Shown in pieces: positions 9,455 to 21,866 of a DNA stretch of 64,000 bases. Source of the DNA: Amaranthus tricolor. Lineage: Eukaryota > Streptophyta > Magnoliopsida > Caryophyllales > Amaranthaceae. Location: assembly GCF_026212465.1 (NCBI RefSeq), contig NC_080059.1, forward strand, positions 7,513,811-7,577,810, in the 5' to 3' direction. A program made the position numbers and the translations under genes. The stretch's first letter is position 1; each line of letters opens with the position of its first letter. The notes under the pieces were generated by a model, which saw only the letters and a list, made by a program, of their open reading frames with translations, was not told where the DNA came from and did no database searches.

Positions 9455-12400
9455 ATGATGTCAATCCGCCATTTGAGAAGTTGGATTCTTTTACTTTTCC
9501 TGATTTGCACTGCCGTTCTCAATTTTTCACTTTCTGATCCAGATTCACATCTCGTCCGTAAGAAATTTCTCATGAAGCAGAAAGTCCGCCGTATGTAAGT
9601 TTTATCATTTCACTTACTAATTTATCCATTTTCTCTATTTTGATTCAAATTTTGCTTCTTTTGTATTCATAATCCATTGTTTCATGGCTAATTCCTAGTT
9701 CTAGCTCGATCTTATTGATGATATCTGCTGATTATTATAAGTTACTTGTTTACTTATATATAAATTGTAATTCTGCTAGTTTTCTTCTTTATGAAATCAT
9801 TTTGTTTCCCAAATTGCTCATTTACAAGTTATTCTTTACATATAAAAAATAAAGTCATATTTATAAAGTCAATTTAGTACTTCAATTTATTGCTCTTAAA
9901 TTTTGTTCAACAGAAGTTGATCAATCTATGTCCCTTATTTCATTGGGGCTAGAGACTTATTGTGGTTTTGTTTTGCATTATGATGTATTTTTATGTATGT
10001 CACAGTAATTGATGTGATGTTGTAGAATGTAGAGGGTCAATCAGAGATAACTTCTTTAACGCTAATAAGGGTAAGGTTATGTATATTTGACCCCTATGAC
10101 ATTGGTTGATGGAATTTTGTAGTGGAATGGAATGTTATAGAAGATGATCAATCTACCAATATATCATGACCATTTATAGATCATGCTTCTATACATTAAA
10201 GTTTGTTGTGTATATTTCCCATAATTTCATGAAATTTTTGTGTCCATTGCCCTTACAAATTTGATTGAGCTTTTTATTCAAAATGTGATTGTACTTATTT
10301 CAGGTTTTATCATGCCTATGACAACTACATGAAATATGCATTTCCGGTTTGTATAAGATCACCCATATGCAATTTAGTTGATTATTGTAGTTTTCAGGAA
10401 CTTTGACCATGATTTGATGAATTTGTATGGTAATTCTTGCAGCATGATGAACTGAAACCTCTCACAAAAACTTTCACCGACTCACTCAGTGAACTAGGAA
10501 ATTTGAGGGTGAGATATCTTGGATTGATTTTGTTTGTATCCCATTAATTTGACTACTACTTTATTGAGTGTGGTTGTATTTGTCCAGCTGGAACACTTGC
10601 CACAGAACTATAATGGTTCTGCACTTACCCTAATCGAGTCATTATCGAGGTATTTGAGTAGTAGAGATTTATTGATATATATGTATATCTCAGTTTTAGT
10701 GGTTTCCGTTCTCAACTAAAGGAAAATTTGTTTTGTTCAAGCCTTGTGATATTAGGTAACAATACAGAGTTCGTAAGAGCAGTGTTGTGGCTTTCCGAAA
10801 ATCTGACATTTGATGTTGATGCAAGAGTGAATCTGTTCGAGGTACGCTTTATGAGCTATAAATGTCATGTTTGAAGAGATGCACTTTTAGACTTTCTTCA
10901 TGTAAATAACTAAACAAGAACGTAATTGTAATCGGTGATCCGTGATCCATTGCCTTTTCTTTTCCTGGAATTATTTGCCTGCTTATGTTTTAAGCATGCA
11001 TAGAGTTTTGTCTTCTCTTAGGAGATCGGAGGATTAACAATAATATATGGTGTGCTAAACAAATTGCCTTATATCCTATAACTCGAGAAGCATGTCGAAT
11101 TAACTAATTCCCATGTTTTCTTTACCATTTATAATTATGGTAGTGTAACTAAATGGAGAACCAATTTGGTTATATCGAGCCATGCTATAAAACGAAAGCC
11201 TATTTATTTTGTTATAAAAAAAATGAGAGATGCTTATAAGGAGGGAAGAAAAGAAAAATCTTTTATTTGATGGTACGAACACATGTTTTTCATTACTTGT
11301 TCTCATCAACTTATTGTCACGACAATGAGGACCATTTAGGCTTAGGGATTAACTACTGTGTAGATTATGCCTTATTGAAGTTGGTTGATTTCTGTAGTGC
11401 AACATAAGAGTACTTGGGGGACTTGTTTCTGCTCATATGCTTGCAACTGATTCTAGAAACAGGTTCTCTCAAGGAACTTACAAGAATCAGCTCCTTATCC
11501 TAGCTGAAGACTTAGGGCGACGCTTCTTGCCTGCATTTAGTACACCAACTGGATTACCATATGCATGGATCAACCTCAAGGTAAATAGCCAACTCCCGGA
11601 ATGTGTTTTCAACAATTAAGCGTAATATAATACAAAAGGAAAATTTTCAAACTGCAGTAAAGCCTAGTTTTGATTTCATTTAACTATATTACCCTGTCAG
11701 GCTGTTAGTATTTTTGCTCACATTTTTTTACCTATTCAGTTTCTTCTAGTCACTTGAAATATGGCTATGTGCTTGTGCATAGAAAAAAATCATGGATGTC
11801 GTTGAGAACTTGTGATTGCGATAACAGTTCGTGATGTCACAGACGTGGCACCTCAGAGTGTTACACTTACGACTCGTTAATGTGAATTGCTAACAATATC
11901 CATTATCTTAGTAATTCAAGTTTATAGAACTATACTTAAATCAAAGCTTATAATAGACCCTTTAGAGTCTAATACATAATATAAACAAGATTATGACGGA
12001 TGATATGATAGAATAAGATCTTATAATGGTTACTCCATGAGTTCAATTCATTGTTTGCTTAAAGGAATTTTTATTCCATGTTCGTGTATGCACCTGTCAT
12101 GTTCTGCATTGTGATGAAAAAATGTTAGTTAGCTTGCCACTGAGTGAAATGTTGTTTTTCTGTAAGAGGGATTTATGACTCAGGATGAATGCAAAATTAT
12201 GTGAACAGTATGGAGTAATGGAAAACGAAACAACGGAAACTAGCACTTCTGGCTCTGGTGAGGATAATTATTTCTTTAATACAATGGCTTACATTTTCCA
12301 TAATTAGTGAAGTATAATTTGCATGAGATTTTCACGTTAGGTTCCTTGATTCTTGAAATGGGGGCATTATCAAGATTGACTGGTGACCCACAATATGAAG

Positions 12401-15400
12401 CTGCGGCGCTGCGTGCTTTGCGTAAGTTATGGAGTTTGAGGAGTTCTTTGAATCTGTTAGGGACCACACTGGATGTGGTAACTGGAAAGTGGATAGAGTA
12501 TTCTTCTGGGATAGGAGCTGGTAAGTTGTCGAGTATGGACTGTTTGTCCCTTTGGTAATTTTCATCGATGTGTTGAGTATGTTTTGTTTTTAAATTCCCA
12601 CCTGACTAAATTTGATTGCTACAATATAGGGGTCGACTCATTTTATGAGTATTTAGCTAAAGCTTACATTCTCTTTGGAAAGGATGAATACTGGAGGTTG
12701 TTTCAGTCAGCTTATGTTGCTGTCCAGAAACACTTCAGACATGGTCCATGGTAATCTTGAACTTTTTTGATTTCTTACTAAGAAACGTAAGGGCAATTTC
12801 TCTAGAAAGCATTGCCATGTAAATGAAAGGAGAAGCTGAGAAGCATTAATGATTTTCTACTATTTCTTATCGAGTAGGTATCATGAAGCTGATATGAGAA
12901 CAGGGCATGCAACTTACTGGCAACTTACGAGCCTTCAAGCATTTTGGCCAGGACTACAGGCAAATATGAAATGATTTAATTATCAGGGCTGCAGTCTGGC
13001 CAGTTAAATTTTCGTCTTATTTATTTACTCTTCTTATGTTACATAGGTGCTTGTAGGAGATGTTGCAGCAGCAAATTCCTCGCACCGTGAATTTTTCAAA
13101 GTTTGGAAAAAATTTGGTGTTTTGCCAGAAAGGTATCATTCAGGAGCATTGTCGCCTCTGTTTTGCTTCTTTTTGAGGCTGATTACAATGCCGTATCCTT
13201 TCTGAAATTTGATTCATGGTTGCTTTCAGGTATCTGCTTGACCATCAAATTCTCCACCCGACGGAAAAATATTATCCACTACGTCCTGAATTGGTAGAGT
13301 CTACTTTCTACTTATATCAGGCAACTAAAGGTTTGCTTTTGAACCTTCAAACTATGCTGTCTTTTATTGTATTGGAATTAGAATGCTATTCTTTCAAATT
13401 TTATGTGCATTGTTTCAACAGTGCCAATAGAAAACTAGAAATCTATTAAATAGTTTTTAAGAAATAGTAATAAAGTAAAGCAAAAATTATTAAAAATAAT
13501 CTCAACTACTCATTAGCATAAAATAAACCCCACTATTGATACTCCAACTATTATAGTATCCTTCTCATAATAATCCCAAGTATGTTTTTTACATGAAAAT
13601 TGGGTATCTTTTGAGAAGATTAATAAAAGTTTGGATTATAATGTGAAAATTATTTTTATAGTATGGAAAATTTTGAGTTAATCAATACTGGAGATTATTT
13701 TGAACGGATTAGTCATAGGACTATTTTAAACAAATTTTCCTAAAATAAAAAGGGCTAACCGGTAACTATTTCGTGTTAAGAACTAAATAACCCTCACATG
13801 TGTCAAGCCACAACCTTCTTCCTCTGCGCTCATGATTCTTGTACACTCCAATGCACCCCAAATCATTTAAGCATCCTTCAAAAGTTCTTTTTCACTTACT
13901 ATCAGCCCGATCCAAATTTTTTTGTGTGCATATTGCTGAATTTAAACTCCATACTATGTTGTGTTCAGATTTTAGTCTTTAACTGGTTCTAAAGTGTTAT
14001 TGAACTTTAAGTCACTTCGGACGAGATTACACAGACAGGGATATGGATGTTAAATATAGATATTTATGTAATTGCCTCCAATTAAATACTAACTGGAATT
14101 TAGTATTAATCAAGCGGAAGCTTAATTTTGCCAACACAATTAAGGGGTTATTTAAACGTTAAACCTATGCAATATAAAAGAAGTCTTATCTGTCCAAAAT
14201 AAAGGAAAATTACAACCAAATCGAAATAAGTCAAAAGTTCAAATTACATCTTTAAAATAGTCCAAACCTAAACAACTAAACTAATAGTCTCTCAAATACA
14301 ATAAAGAGATCTAAACAAAAGGGGAGTCATACTCCAACTCGGGTTCATCTTCCGCTTGCATATCCATTCTTCGTCGAGGTGCCATAGGGGTTTACTTTAA
14401 AAACAAAACTATTGGAAAAACATACAAAGCATAGTATCAGCAAAAAGGCTGAGTATAAACACACTAGTGTTCGTCAAACAAGTTATTAAAACCTTTTTGA
14501 TTTGAGTAAATACATTTTGAAATATGTTTTTTCATTTGATAATGTTGGGATGGGTTATCCCACATCGACAAATTAAAGATGGGGTGCACACTTTATAAGC
14601 TATTGGAGACCTTCTTCCCATAGCCATATGGTTTTGGGATGGTATATACTCCTTGGCTTGTGAAGTGTGTGTACCTCGTGTTTTCCCCGATAATTGCTGG
14701 CATTCACAATAAGTCCAGCCTAATTTAACATGGTATCAGAGCTAATGTGACAAGGCCTAATTTAACATGGTATCAGAGCTAATGTGACAAGATGTCACAA
14801 GTTCGAATTTCAACCACCCCTCATTTAAAGAGGAATATTCAGCGTCTATGCGCATCCACCCTTCTAACTCAATGGGCTCTCGTGTGAGGGGGCGTGTTAG
14901 AGTATATAACATATCCTGGAGCCTTAACTATTGACTTAAGCTTTTGGTTGAGTTGGTTTCTTGACATGGTATCAGAGCTGATGGTTCGATAAAAAAAAAA
15001 TTTTAAATGGTAGGTCCGAAAATAATGGCGTTTCTACCCTAATTGATTACTCCCACATGCGAACTTGATGGGGGTTTGCATGTGAGGGAGGGTCTTGGGA
15101 TGGGGTATTTCACATCGACAAATTAAAGATGGGGTGCACACTTTATAAGCTATTGGACCTTCTTCCCATAGCCATATGGTTTTGGGATGGTATATACTCC
15201 TTGGCTTATGAAGTGTGTGTACCTCGTGTTTTCCCCGATAATTGCTGGCATTCAGCCTAATTTAATAGATAAATCATATTATCATTCAAACCCATTTTAA
15301 TGGTTCTATAGTCATTTCAAATTCTCATTTTTTTATCATAACTCATAAGATTTCAATGGATCCAAATCAATTTCAAACTCATATCATAAGTTTGCATGGG

Positions 15401-18400
15401 TACTCTGTGAGTCATCCTGTGACTGGTTTGGTAGTCGGTCTACCGTCCGCGACATGTCCGGCAAGTGTAACACAATGGTATTGTGTACAATACGCGCTCA
15501 GCATTGGTGAGCCGTTTAATCATGCACACAACATTTGCTGTGGCATATGTACCCGCCATTTAGGCTAAAATATTTTTATATATAATATATAACTTGTAAT
15601 TTCAATAGCATTTGAATAGTCAAAAATATTAACTTTTTCCATATGAAAAACATTTTTTATTTGCAACATAGCAAAACATACTTTATTTACAACATTGCAA
15701 AATCAAATCATAATCTTTCTCACATGAGTAAAACATGCTTAGCATAATTATGTCATCAAACATAACCTTTGTACTATATTGCGACATCACTAGCATGTAT
15801 GAAAATGCATTGTAACAAAAAGTGATTAAAGTTCAATACGATTTTTCAAGGAAACCAGTAAAATGTTCGTTTTAATCCTTCTTGAAGTAAATATAGTTTA
15901 TAAGTCTATAAAATCATTATCATAGAGGATTTCATAAAACACCATTTTCGTAAATACGAGATAGTTTTGCTGGTAATAAAATCGATAATTGGTTTACAAA
16001 ATACATATTAATTCTCCAACAAGGCCCAAATTAATCAAGTCATTATAACACCTTATTTAAAATGAATTTAAGGTTGTCCCATCAGATTATAATTGGTTAT
16101 GCCAATTTATAACGATTTTATAATTATTTTTAATAATTTAGGTATTTACCGTTGTTTAAATGATGTCTTATATCCGTAAAATTTATAAACCATCTAAGTT
16201 AAACTTATTTTATACTATGAGGCAGTAGGTTATTAATACAATTATAAATTTTTGATATAGGTCTATTTTTACTCAATTTAATTAACAATATTACACCTTT
16301 TAATAAATAAACAATTTCTATTAATTTGATAAATTAGTAAATAAGTAATAATTAGCTTAATAAAATTATATCAAAGTTGTAGAAGTCATATAACACTTTT
16401 ATTAGCCCATTTGAACTTATAAAATTCATGTGTGATATTTTATTATTTTGTATATGCATTTTATCAATAAATAAAATAAAATCGGTTTAAAATTATTTAA
16501 GTCTGAATAAAATAATATAAAAATTCGATGATGTTCCAGAAACTATTTTAAGGGACATAAAATTTTAAATAACCATTACAAATCACTTGGTTTATTTTTA
16601 ATAATTAATTTCGTTATTTTACCGATAAAACAAATAGAATTTATTTAAGTCCATATATGGTTACGAAAATCCATATAATTTTTTTTACATGTATCTATTG
16701 TTTATATAAGTGTCTTATAAAATTTTCATGCCCAAAAGACGTCATTTAGTATTTATTTTATATTTTACCGTTTTCTAACTTAGCGATTATTAATAACCTA
16801 GTAAAAATTATTAAGGTTCTTAAACGTCAACAAAATCTTCCCAAACTTTTACCAATTTTAGTTACAGTCCTTATGAGTATATGATAAAAATTTCAAGTCC
16901 ATCTATTTTTATTTGGTAATTATTTTATATTTTATTATTTTACAATTTTCGATAAACAATTTAACGATTACTCAAAAATCATGAAAAATTTCAAACTAAA
17001 TATGTTTTGGCCAAATCTTGTTGGAGACATTATAATATGATTTTATTAATTATTTTTGATGATCAAGAGTATTTTTTATTACCATGTTTTAATAATAAGA
17101 GTATTTAACACCATAAAATCCATTAAAGTATCATTTTCTTAACATATAGCTACTGGAAATTACTTTTAAAATGCATTTTAAATATTTTCGAAGTCCATAT
17201 AACCATTTTCATCACGATTACTTTCACAAAGTAGTGTTAATAGGCCTTAAAACATACAACAATTCTTAAAATTAACATGCATGATGCCCACAATAATAAT
17301 ACATGTAATAAATCATTCCATACTCAAAATTATCAATTTGATATCATTTTTCAAGATTTGAGAACTTCTCTTTGGGAATTTTATTTTTAAAAACAAGTTT
17401 ATACAAAATTTTCCCAACTTGTTCTTAAATCTTTTAAAAATCACCCCATGTGACGTACCTCGACTCCAAGCCTATATAAATATTCCGTAAGCTCCTACGC
17501 ATTCTTAGAAGTGGTTCCAACTTCGGGTCCTTGTCCTTCAAGTCTCAACTCTAACTCTTCCAACTAAACATATTGCATTCATCCAAAAATCAATAATAAT
17601 TTTGGATTTCTAACATGCACTTAATTTTCCTTAGTTGGAGTTGTTAAACTAATTCTTATGATGATTTTAACATATTTGAAGTATACTTATGATGTTGAGC
17701 AACATACTTGATCAAGTCCCATAATTTTACTTAAATCCTTTAAGTAACAAAATTTATAAGTTTGCAGAAATACATTTTCTTAGTTTTTAATTTTTATAGA
17801 TTTATACAAGTGATGATTTTTCCTCTTTTTAGTCATAAAATATATCTTTATAACATACTTGATTTATGAGAAAGATTTCATACAAAAATCATATTTATAT
17901 ATATACTTATTCTAGTATAAATTGTAAAAGCAAAGTTTGTAAACTTGAATTTAGAAAATCTTGTAAGAATGCTCCAAAGTAGTATGAATGAAGTATAATA
18001 AAATGAATAATGTTTTTATGAAGTTTTTATATTCTAAAACTTCATATAGTTAGTCTTTTTTGTAAGTGTTTTTGTAAAGAAATGAAAGTGTTTTTGTTGG
18101 AGGTAATTAGAGATGACCTTGTATATGTTTATATGAATACTTTAAGGAGTATATGATGATTTTATTAATCTGAACAACAGCTATTATGCTCTAAAATGGG
18201 TGTTTTTCAAGTGGTTTTAATGAGATTTTGAAGTAGAAAACATGTAGGACTTGTAGAGGTATTTGAGGGAAGTTGTTTGAATGAGTTTGTGAGTGTATTA
18301 AGTGACAATTTATGTGTGAAATGAAGATGATGGAGGGGCTGATTTTCTACAGAAAAATCATATTCTTTGGCCCTTGTATTTGCTCTTTGCATGCATGTAA

Positions 18401-20781
18401 TGATGCTCAACATTGACTAGGATAAGAGGGGGTCTTAGGTAGAACATCTAGCTTGTTTGTGTAAGTGAACAAAGTGCATGCAATGGAGGAAAATGGGGTA
18501 GCTATAGCTGGTTGGTTTTAGTTTTTGGGAGATGATTTTTGTCCTCAATTTGATCTATTATAGTGTAGGAAAGGTTCAACTATGGTTGTTTAAAGTTTTG
18601 GTACAAATTGTTGTACATGTCACAAGTTGGGCAACTTGTGTTTCATGCTTAAAATCACTTGTATACTTGTATGAAAAATTTAATTTATTCTCAACATGGG
18701 TAAATAAAGTTTTGGGTAAGCATTATAATTATCCCGAAACGTTATGAGTAGTTGCTCAACTTTAAGTTTTACCTCCAAAGTTTACGTTACTTGTTACGGT
18801 TCATAACTACATTACGAACTAACAAGTTCCTAATCACCGTAGATATTTTCAAATTGCTACCATTACTAATTAAATTTTAATTAGTAATAAACAAATATAT
18901 AAAAAAAATTTAGGCGCTAAAAACGACTAATGAAGTCTCATTAATGAGACTGTTTCAATTTACATATGTTCTATTTGCAGCATATAAACATAGAAACTAA
19001 TGGTTGCTTTAATTTTGGAGTCGATCATTTATGTATTATGTTCAAATTTATTCTCATTTTGCTCAAATACTGTCAGATCCATGGTACTTGGAAGTGGGTG
19101 AATCAATTGCTAACTCTCTGAATTTGTACACCAAAGTGAATGGTGGTTTTGCAAGTGTTCGAGATGTCTCCACTATGGTGTTGGAAGACCATCAGCACAG
19201 TTTTTTCCTTGCCGAAACGTATGCTTGCATTCTTTCTCCTTTGCTCAAAACCGAAGAATGATTGTTTATGCTATTAAAATATGCTTGGAGTATAACAATG
19301 CTAAAATCTAATCCTTGCAATATGGGATCAGCTGATGTCACTTACTATTAAGAAAATCAATTCCGATAATAATAAACATATATTCTCTTCCTCCATTGAT
19401 CCCTAAATCTTAATTCTTTATGTCATTTTCGCTCTTGTTGTCTCGATCATCTTCAGCTTATCTCTTTTTCTTCTTAAAAACAGAAAGTTGAATCTTCCAC
19501 TTTTTTAAGTGGTTTGTTTATTTTTCTTTGTACACCATCAAACCAATGTAAACAACTATTTCTCCTTTTGTATCTTTAATATCTGCAACTACAAGACCTG
19601 TTTTTCTCTTCGTTTTGAATTTTATAATTTAAATTACACAAATTCTTGTGAGAGACAGTCACTTTGAGAGACCATCTCTAATTGGGCCGGTCATTATATA
19701 TTTTGTAAAATATTATAAGTAGACATTAAGAATGATGTAAGTAGACATTTAAGGATACAGAAAGTAAACATTAAGAATAATGTAAGTAGGCATTAATCTT
19801 AATGGGCTGGACTTGAGATACATATCTCAAAGAGACGATCATTTTAAATTATATCTACTCATCCATCTTAACATACGATGCACTATTAGTTTACACCTAA
19901 TACAATTTCCTGTCGTATGTGCAGATGCAAATACCTATATCTTCTATACGACGACTCATTTTTACTTGATCAGAATTACATCTTCACGACTGAGGGTCAC
20001 CCTCTTCCTGTGCTTGCTGCTTGGCATGATAGGCTTCCTGAGGTATATACTTCAAATTATACTTTCCTCCAGGTATGAAATATTGCCATCTGAAAGATTT
20101 TCTTGGTCTCATTTCAATTTTTGATTACAAGTTTTCCATGTTTTTTCCGTAACTTTACATCATACTAAGATCTTCGTCTGGTTGTGGTAAGACTGCAGTG
20201 GATAATAATTCGCCAGTTAATTCACTTTTTGAATTCGCAATTTGCTCAAAATGACCCTAAAATAGCCAAAATCGACCATAATTTGCTATTTGCAAAGAGA
20301 TTAGCGAATCATGTGATAGTGATTTTGAACTCTAAGTCTCCAATTGTGGTTAACATTCAGATCCAAATGGAGAATCTATTCGAGTATAAGTAAAAGATAA
20401 TTACTTCTCTCAACTTTTTTTCTCGAAATTAAGTCATTGATTCGGATGGTCATTCCGTGTTCAAATTTCTTTGGCCTTGTTATAGTAGATCGTTGTCAAT
20501 GTGTACACGCATTAGTTGAAATGCTTGAATCTTGTTATTCGTAGAGATCAAATCTGGTTAGACGTACAAGTGCAATGTCGATGCAGATATGCCCTGCAAT
20601 TACCGTGAGTACTAACAATAACAAAAAAGGCGATCAGAAACGTGAAAGTTTGTGCCACGTTGCTGATGCTCGTAGCGATCACCGATGTTTGTCCGATGAA
20701 GATTGTGGAGTCGATGCAACTTCCTGTAGACGGAGATCGTGCAGTATTGCCGGCTACTGTGGGTTGTGGTTATTTGTATGA
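9455..20781 (+). CDS. MNS5: ER degradation-enhancing alpha-mannosidase-like protein, GH47 (MNS5-like)
   Basis: Fifteen exons join in frame: 9455-9594, 10304-10346, 10443-10508, 10588-10649, 10742-10841, 11398-11580, 12209-12257, 12341-12520, 12630-12750, 12878-12959, 13047-13132, 13230-13330, 19077-19218, 19925-20042 and 20545-20781, giving about 569 residues. A hydrophobic leader (ILLLLFLICTAVLNF) is followed by the GH47 fold: FYHAYDNYMKYAFPHDELKP, NGSALTLIESLS, LPAFSTPTGLPYAWINLK, VDSFYEYLAKAYILFG, RPELVESTFYLYQATKD, and TTEGHP, whose Thr binds the family's calcium. A Cys-rich tail (CGVDATSCRRRSC) matches the Arabidopsis MNS5 C-terminus from memory. Such proteins trim mannose from misfolded glycoproteins for ERAD. 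Intron 10 uses a GC donor; intron 12 is 5746 bp and full of transposons. A short extra exon between 20043 and 20544 cannot be excluded. Confidence 0.92.
10034..10138 (+). repeat. SINE-like repeat, MNS5 intron 1
   Basis: The segment reads GGGTCAATCAGAGATAACTT, then CTAATAAGGGTAAGGTTATG, then TTTGACCCC, and ends in a GGAATGG block. It is the same repeat as at 52247, 53118 and 55190, in the sense direction of the host gene. Confidence 0.5.
13455..13745. mobile_element. MITE-like insertion, MNS5 intron 12
   Basis: The left part (AAAATTATTAAAAATAATCTC) and the right part (GAGATTATTTTGAACGGA) are rough inverted copies around an AT-rich, non-coding middle. No clear target duplication was found. Confidence 0.35.
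14543..15267 (+). mobile_element. chimeric TRIM retrotransposon, TSD GATAA
   Basis: Two direct LTRs, 14543-14730 and 15093-15267, begin TGTTGGGATGGG and (decayed) TCTTGGGATGGG and share about 170 bp. GATAA flanks both sides (14538-14542 and 15268-15272), a perfect 5-bp duplication. Right after the first LTR is TGGTATCAGAGC, the tRNA-Met primer-binding site, present twice. A purine run (GTGAGGGAGGG) precedes the second LTR. The inside carries a different TRIM's internal part and LTR (TGTTAGAGTATATAACATAT near 14898), followed by another TGGTATCAGAGC. There is no coding capacity. Confidence 0.85.
15273..18900 (-). other. unclassified transposon-like AT-rich DNA in intron 12
   Basis: Several kilobases without coding capacity, probably including 14000-14540 on the other side of the TRIM. 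Minus-strand features at 14335-14390 (a 24-codon frame starting MAPRRRMDMQAED) and 18200-18420 (a C-rich leader-like stretch) suggest an LTR-type or large non-autonomous element read on the minus strand. No LTR pair or target duplication could be fixed, so the class is open. Confidence 0.3.
19640..19850. mobile_element. MITE, second copy of the 4195 family, MNS5 intron 13
   Basis: It has the same ends as 4195-4490 (TTGTGAGAGACAGTCACTTT; GACTTGAGATACATATCTC) and the same internal AAGTAGACATTAAGAATGAT unit, with fewer unit copies. Confidence 0.65.
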
Positions 20782-21866
20782 CATTCAACTGTAGTCTAAT
20801 CTGCAAGGAAGAAGCCAACTAATTTGAGCTCAGTCCAGCAATGTACTTATCGGGATGTATTCCAATTCGCCATACAAGTATTGTTGAATTCTTTTTATGT
20901 AATCCCTTCCGAAACCAAAATCTGTCGGTAATAGATGATATTACTTTATCTGATCACACCATGGGTGGGTTATGGAGGAGATTTTAGTAAATAATGGTGA
21001 TTTGTAAAGTTAACAAATCATTTTTACGTGATAGGATCAAATTTGGTAAGGTGGGAGTTTTGTGATTGTAATTTACTTTTTAAAGTTTGTTTATTTTTTA
21101 ATATTCTTTTTGTCCTTTTGTAGAAATTTTACAAATCGCGGTGATTGATTAGAAATTTTTATAAGATATGTGCATCTTGCTAAGTTTTTTTTTTACCTTT
21201 GTCATCTGAACTCTTGAAGGAAGTAATACTTTCTCCGATTAAAATCATTCTCATTGTTATGTTTGCTTGATACGTCCGCTTATGGTTGTAATTCTCTCGC
21301 ATTATAAATAAAGTGGATTTATATTATATTTTATATATATCATGTGTGTATTTCTTATACTTATTTTGCATTTACTTACCTCTCATTTATTATCTTATTA
21401 TTAGGTATATTCATCTCGATTTTATAGAGGAGAAGAGAAGAGGATACAAAAGAAATAAGAAGACAACGAATATTAAAAGAGAAGCGCAACATAAAAAAGA
21501 AATAATTGTTTATAATAAATTAATATTTGTTTGATCTGCTGAAAATAAACTTATTTATTGTATATTTTATATAAACCTGCCTATTAGATATATTTGCTAA
21601 AAATAAACACATTTATTGTTTATAACCATCTTCAAAGCTTTTTTGTATGTCAAGCAATCAGGAATAAACAATAGTTAGGTATATACTGTTTAGGTGAGTT
21701 TATCGAAAAATAAAAATAGTTGAATTTATTTCATTGGATTATACAAATATTGATTTATTATTGACAATTTCCCCAAAGAAATATAATAATAATAACTAGA
21801 TAATAGCGATAAATAACTTAAATAATTTAATCTAATAAATTTATATAAATTAAGAAAGTAAATTTT

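Larger units (their letters stand above)
13331..19076. other. MNS5 intron 12, expanded by transposons
   Basis: The donor is GTTTGC after codon AAA-G and the acceptor is TGTCAG before ATCCATGG, so the split codon GAT (Asp) is restored. The other introns of this gene run from about 80 to 710 bp. Inside lie a MITE-like block, a chimeric TRIM (14543-15267) and about 3.6 kb of unclassified AT-rich sequence. Confidence 0.85.

Noticed and set aside
12276..12565. Minus-strand frames across MNS5 exon 8
   Set aside because: They are shadows of the real exon on the plus strand.
14000..18900. One large LTR element around the TRIM
   Set aside because: No LTR pair or target duplication was found by eye; listed only as unclassified.
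20043..20544. A missing short exon between MNS5 exons 14 and 15
   Set aside because: The Arabidopsis protein recalled from memory has a few more residues here, but no candidate has both splice sites and a phase that fits. The direct join is in frame.
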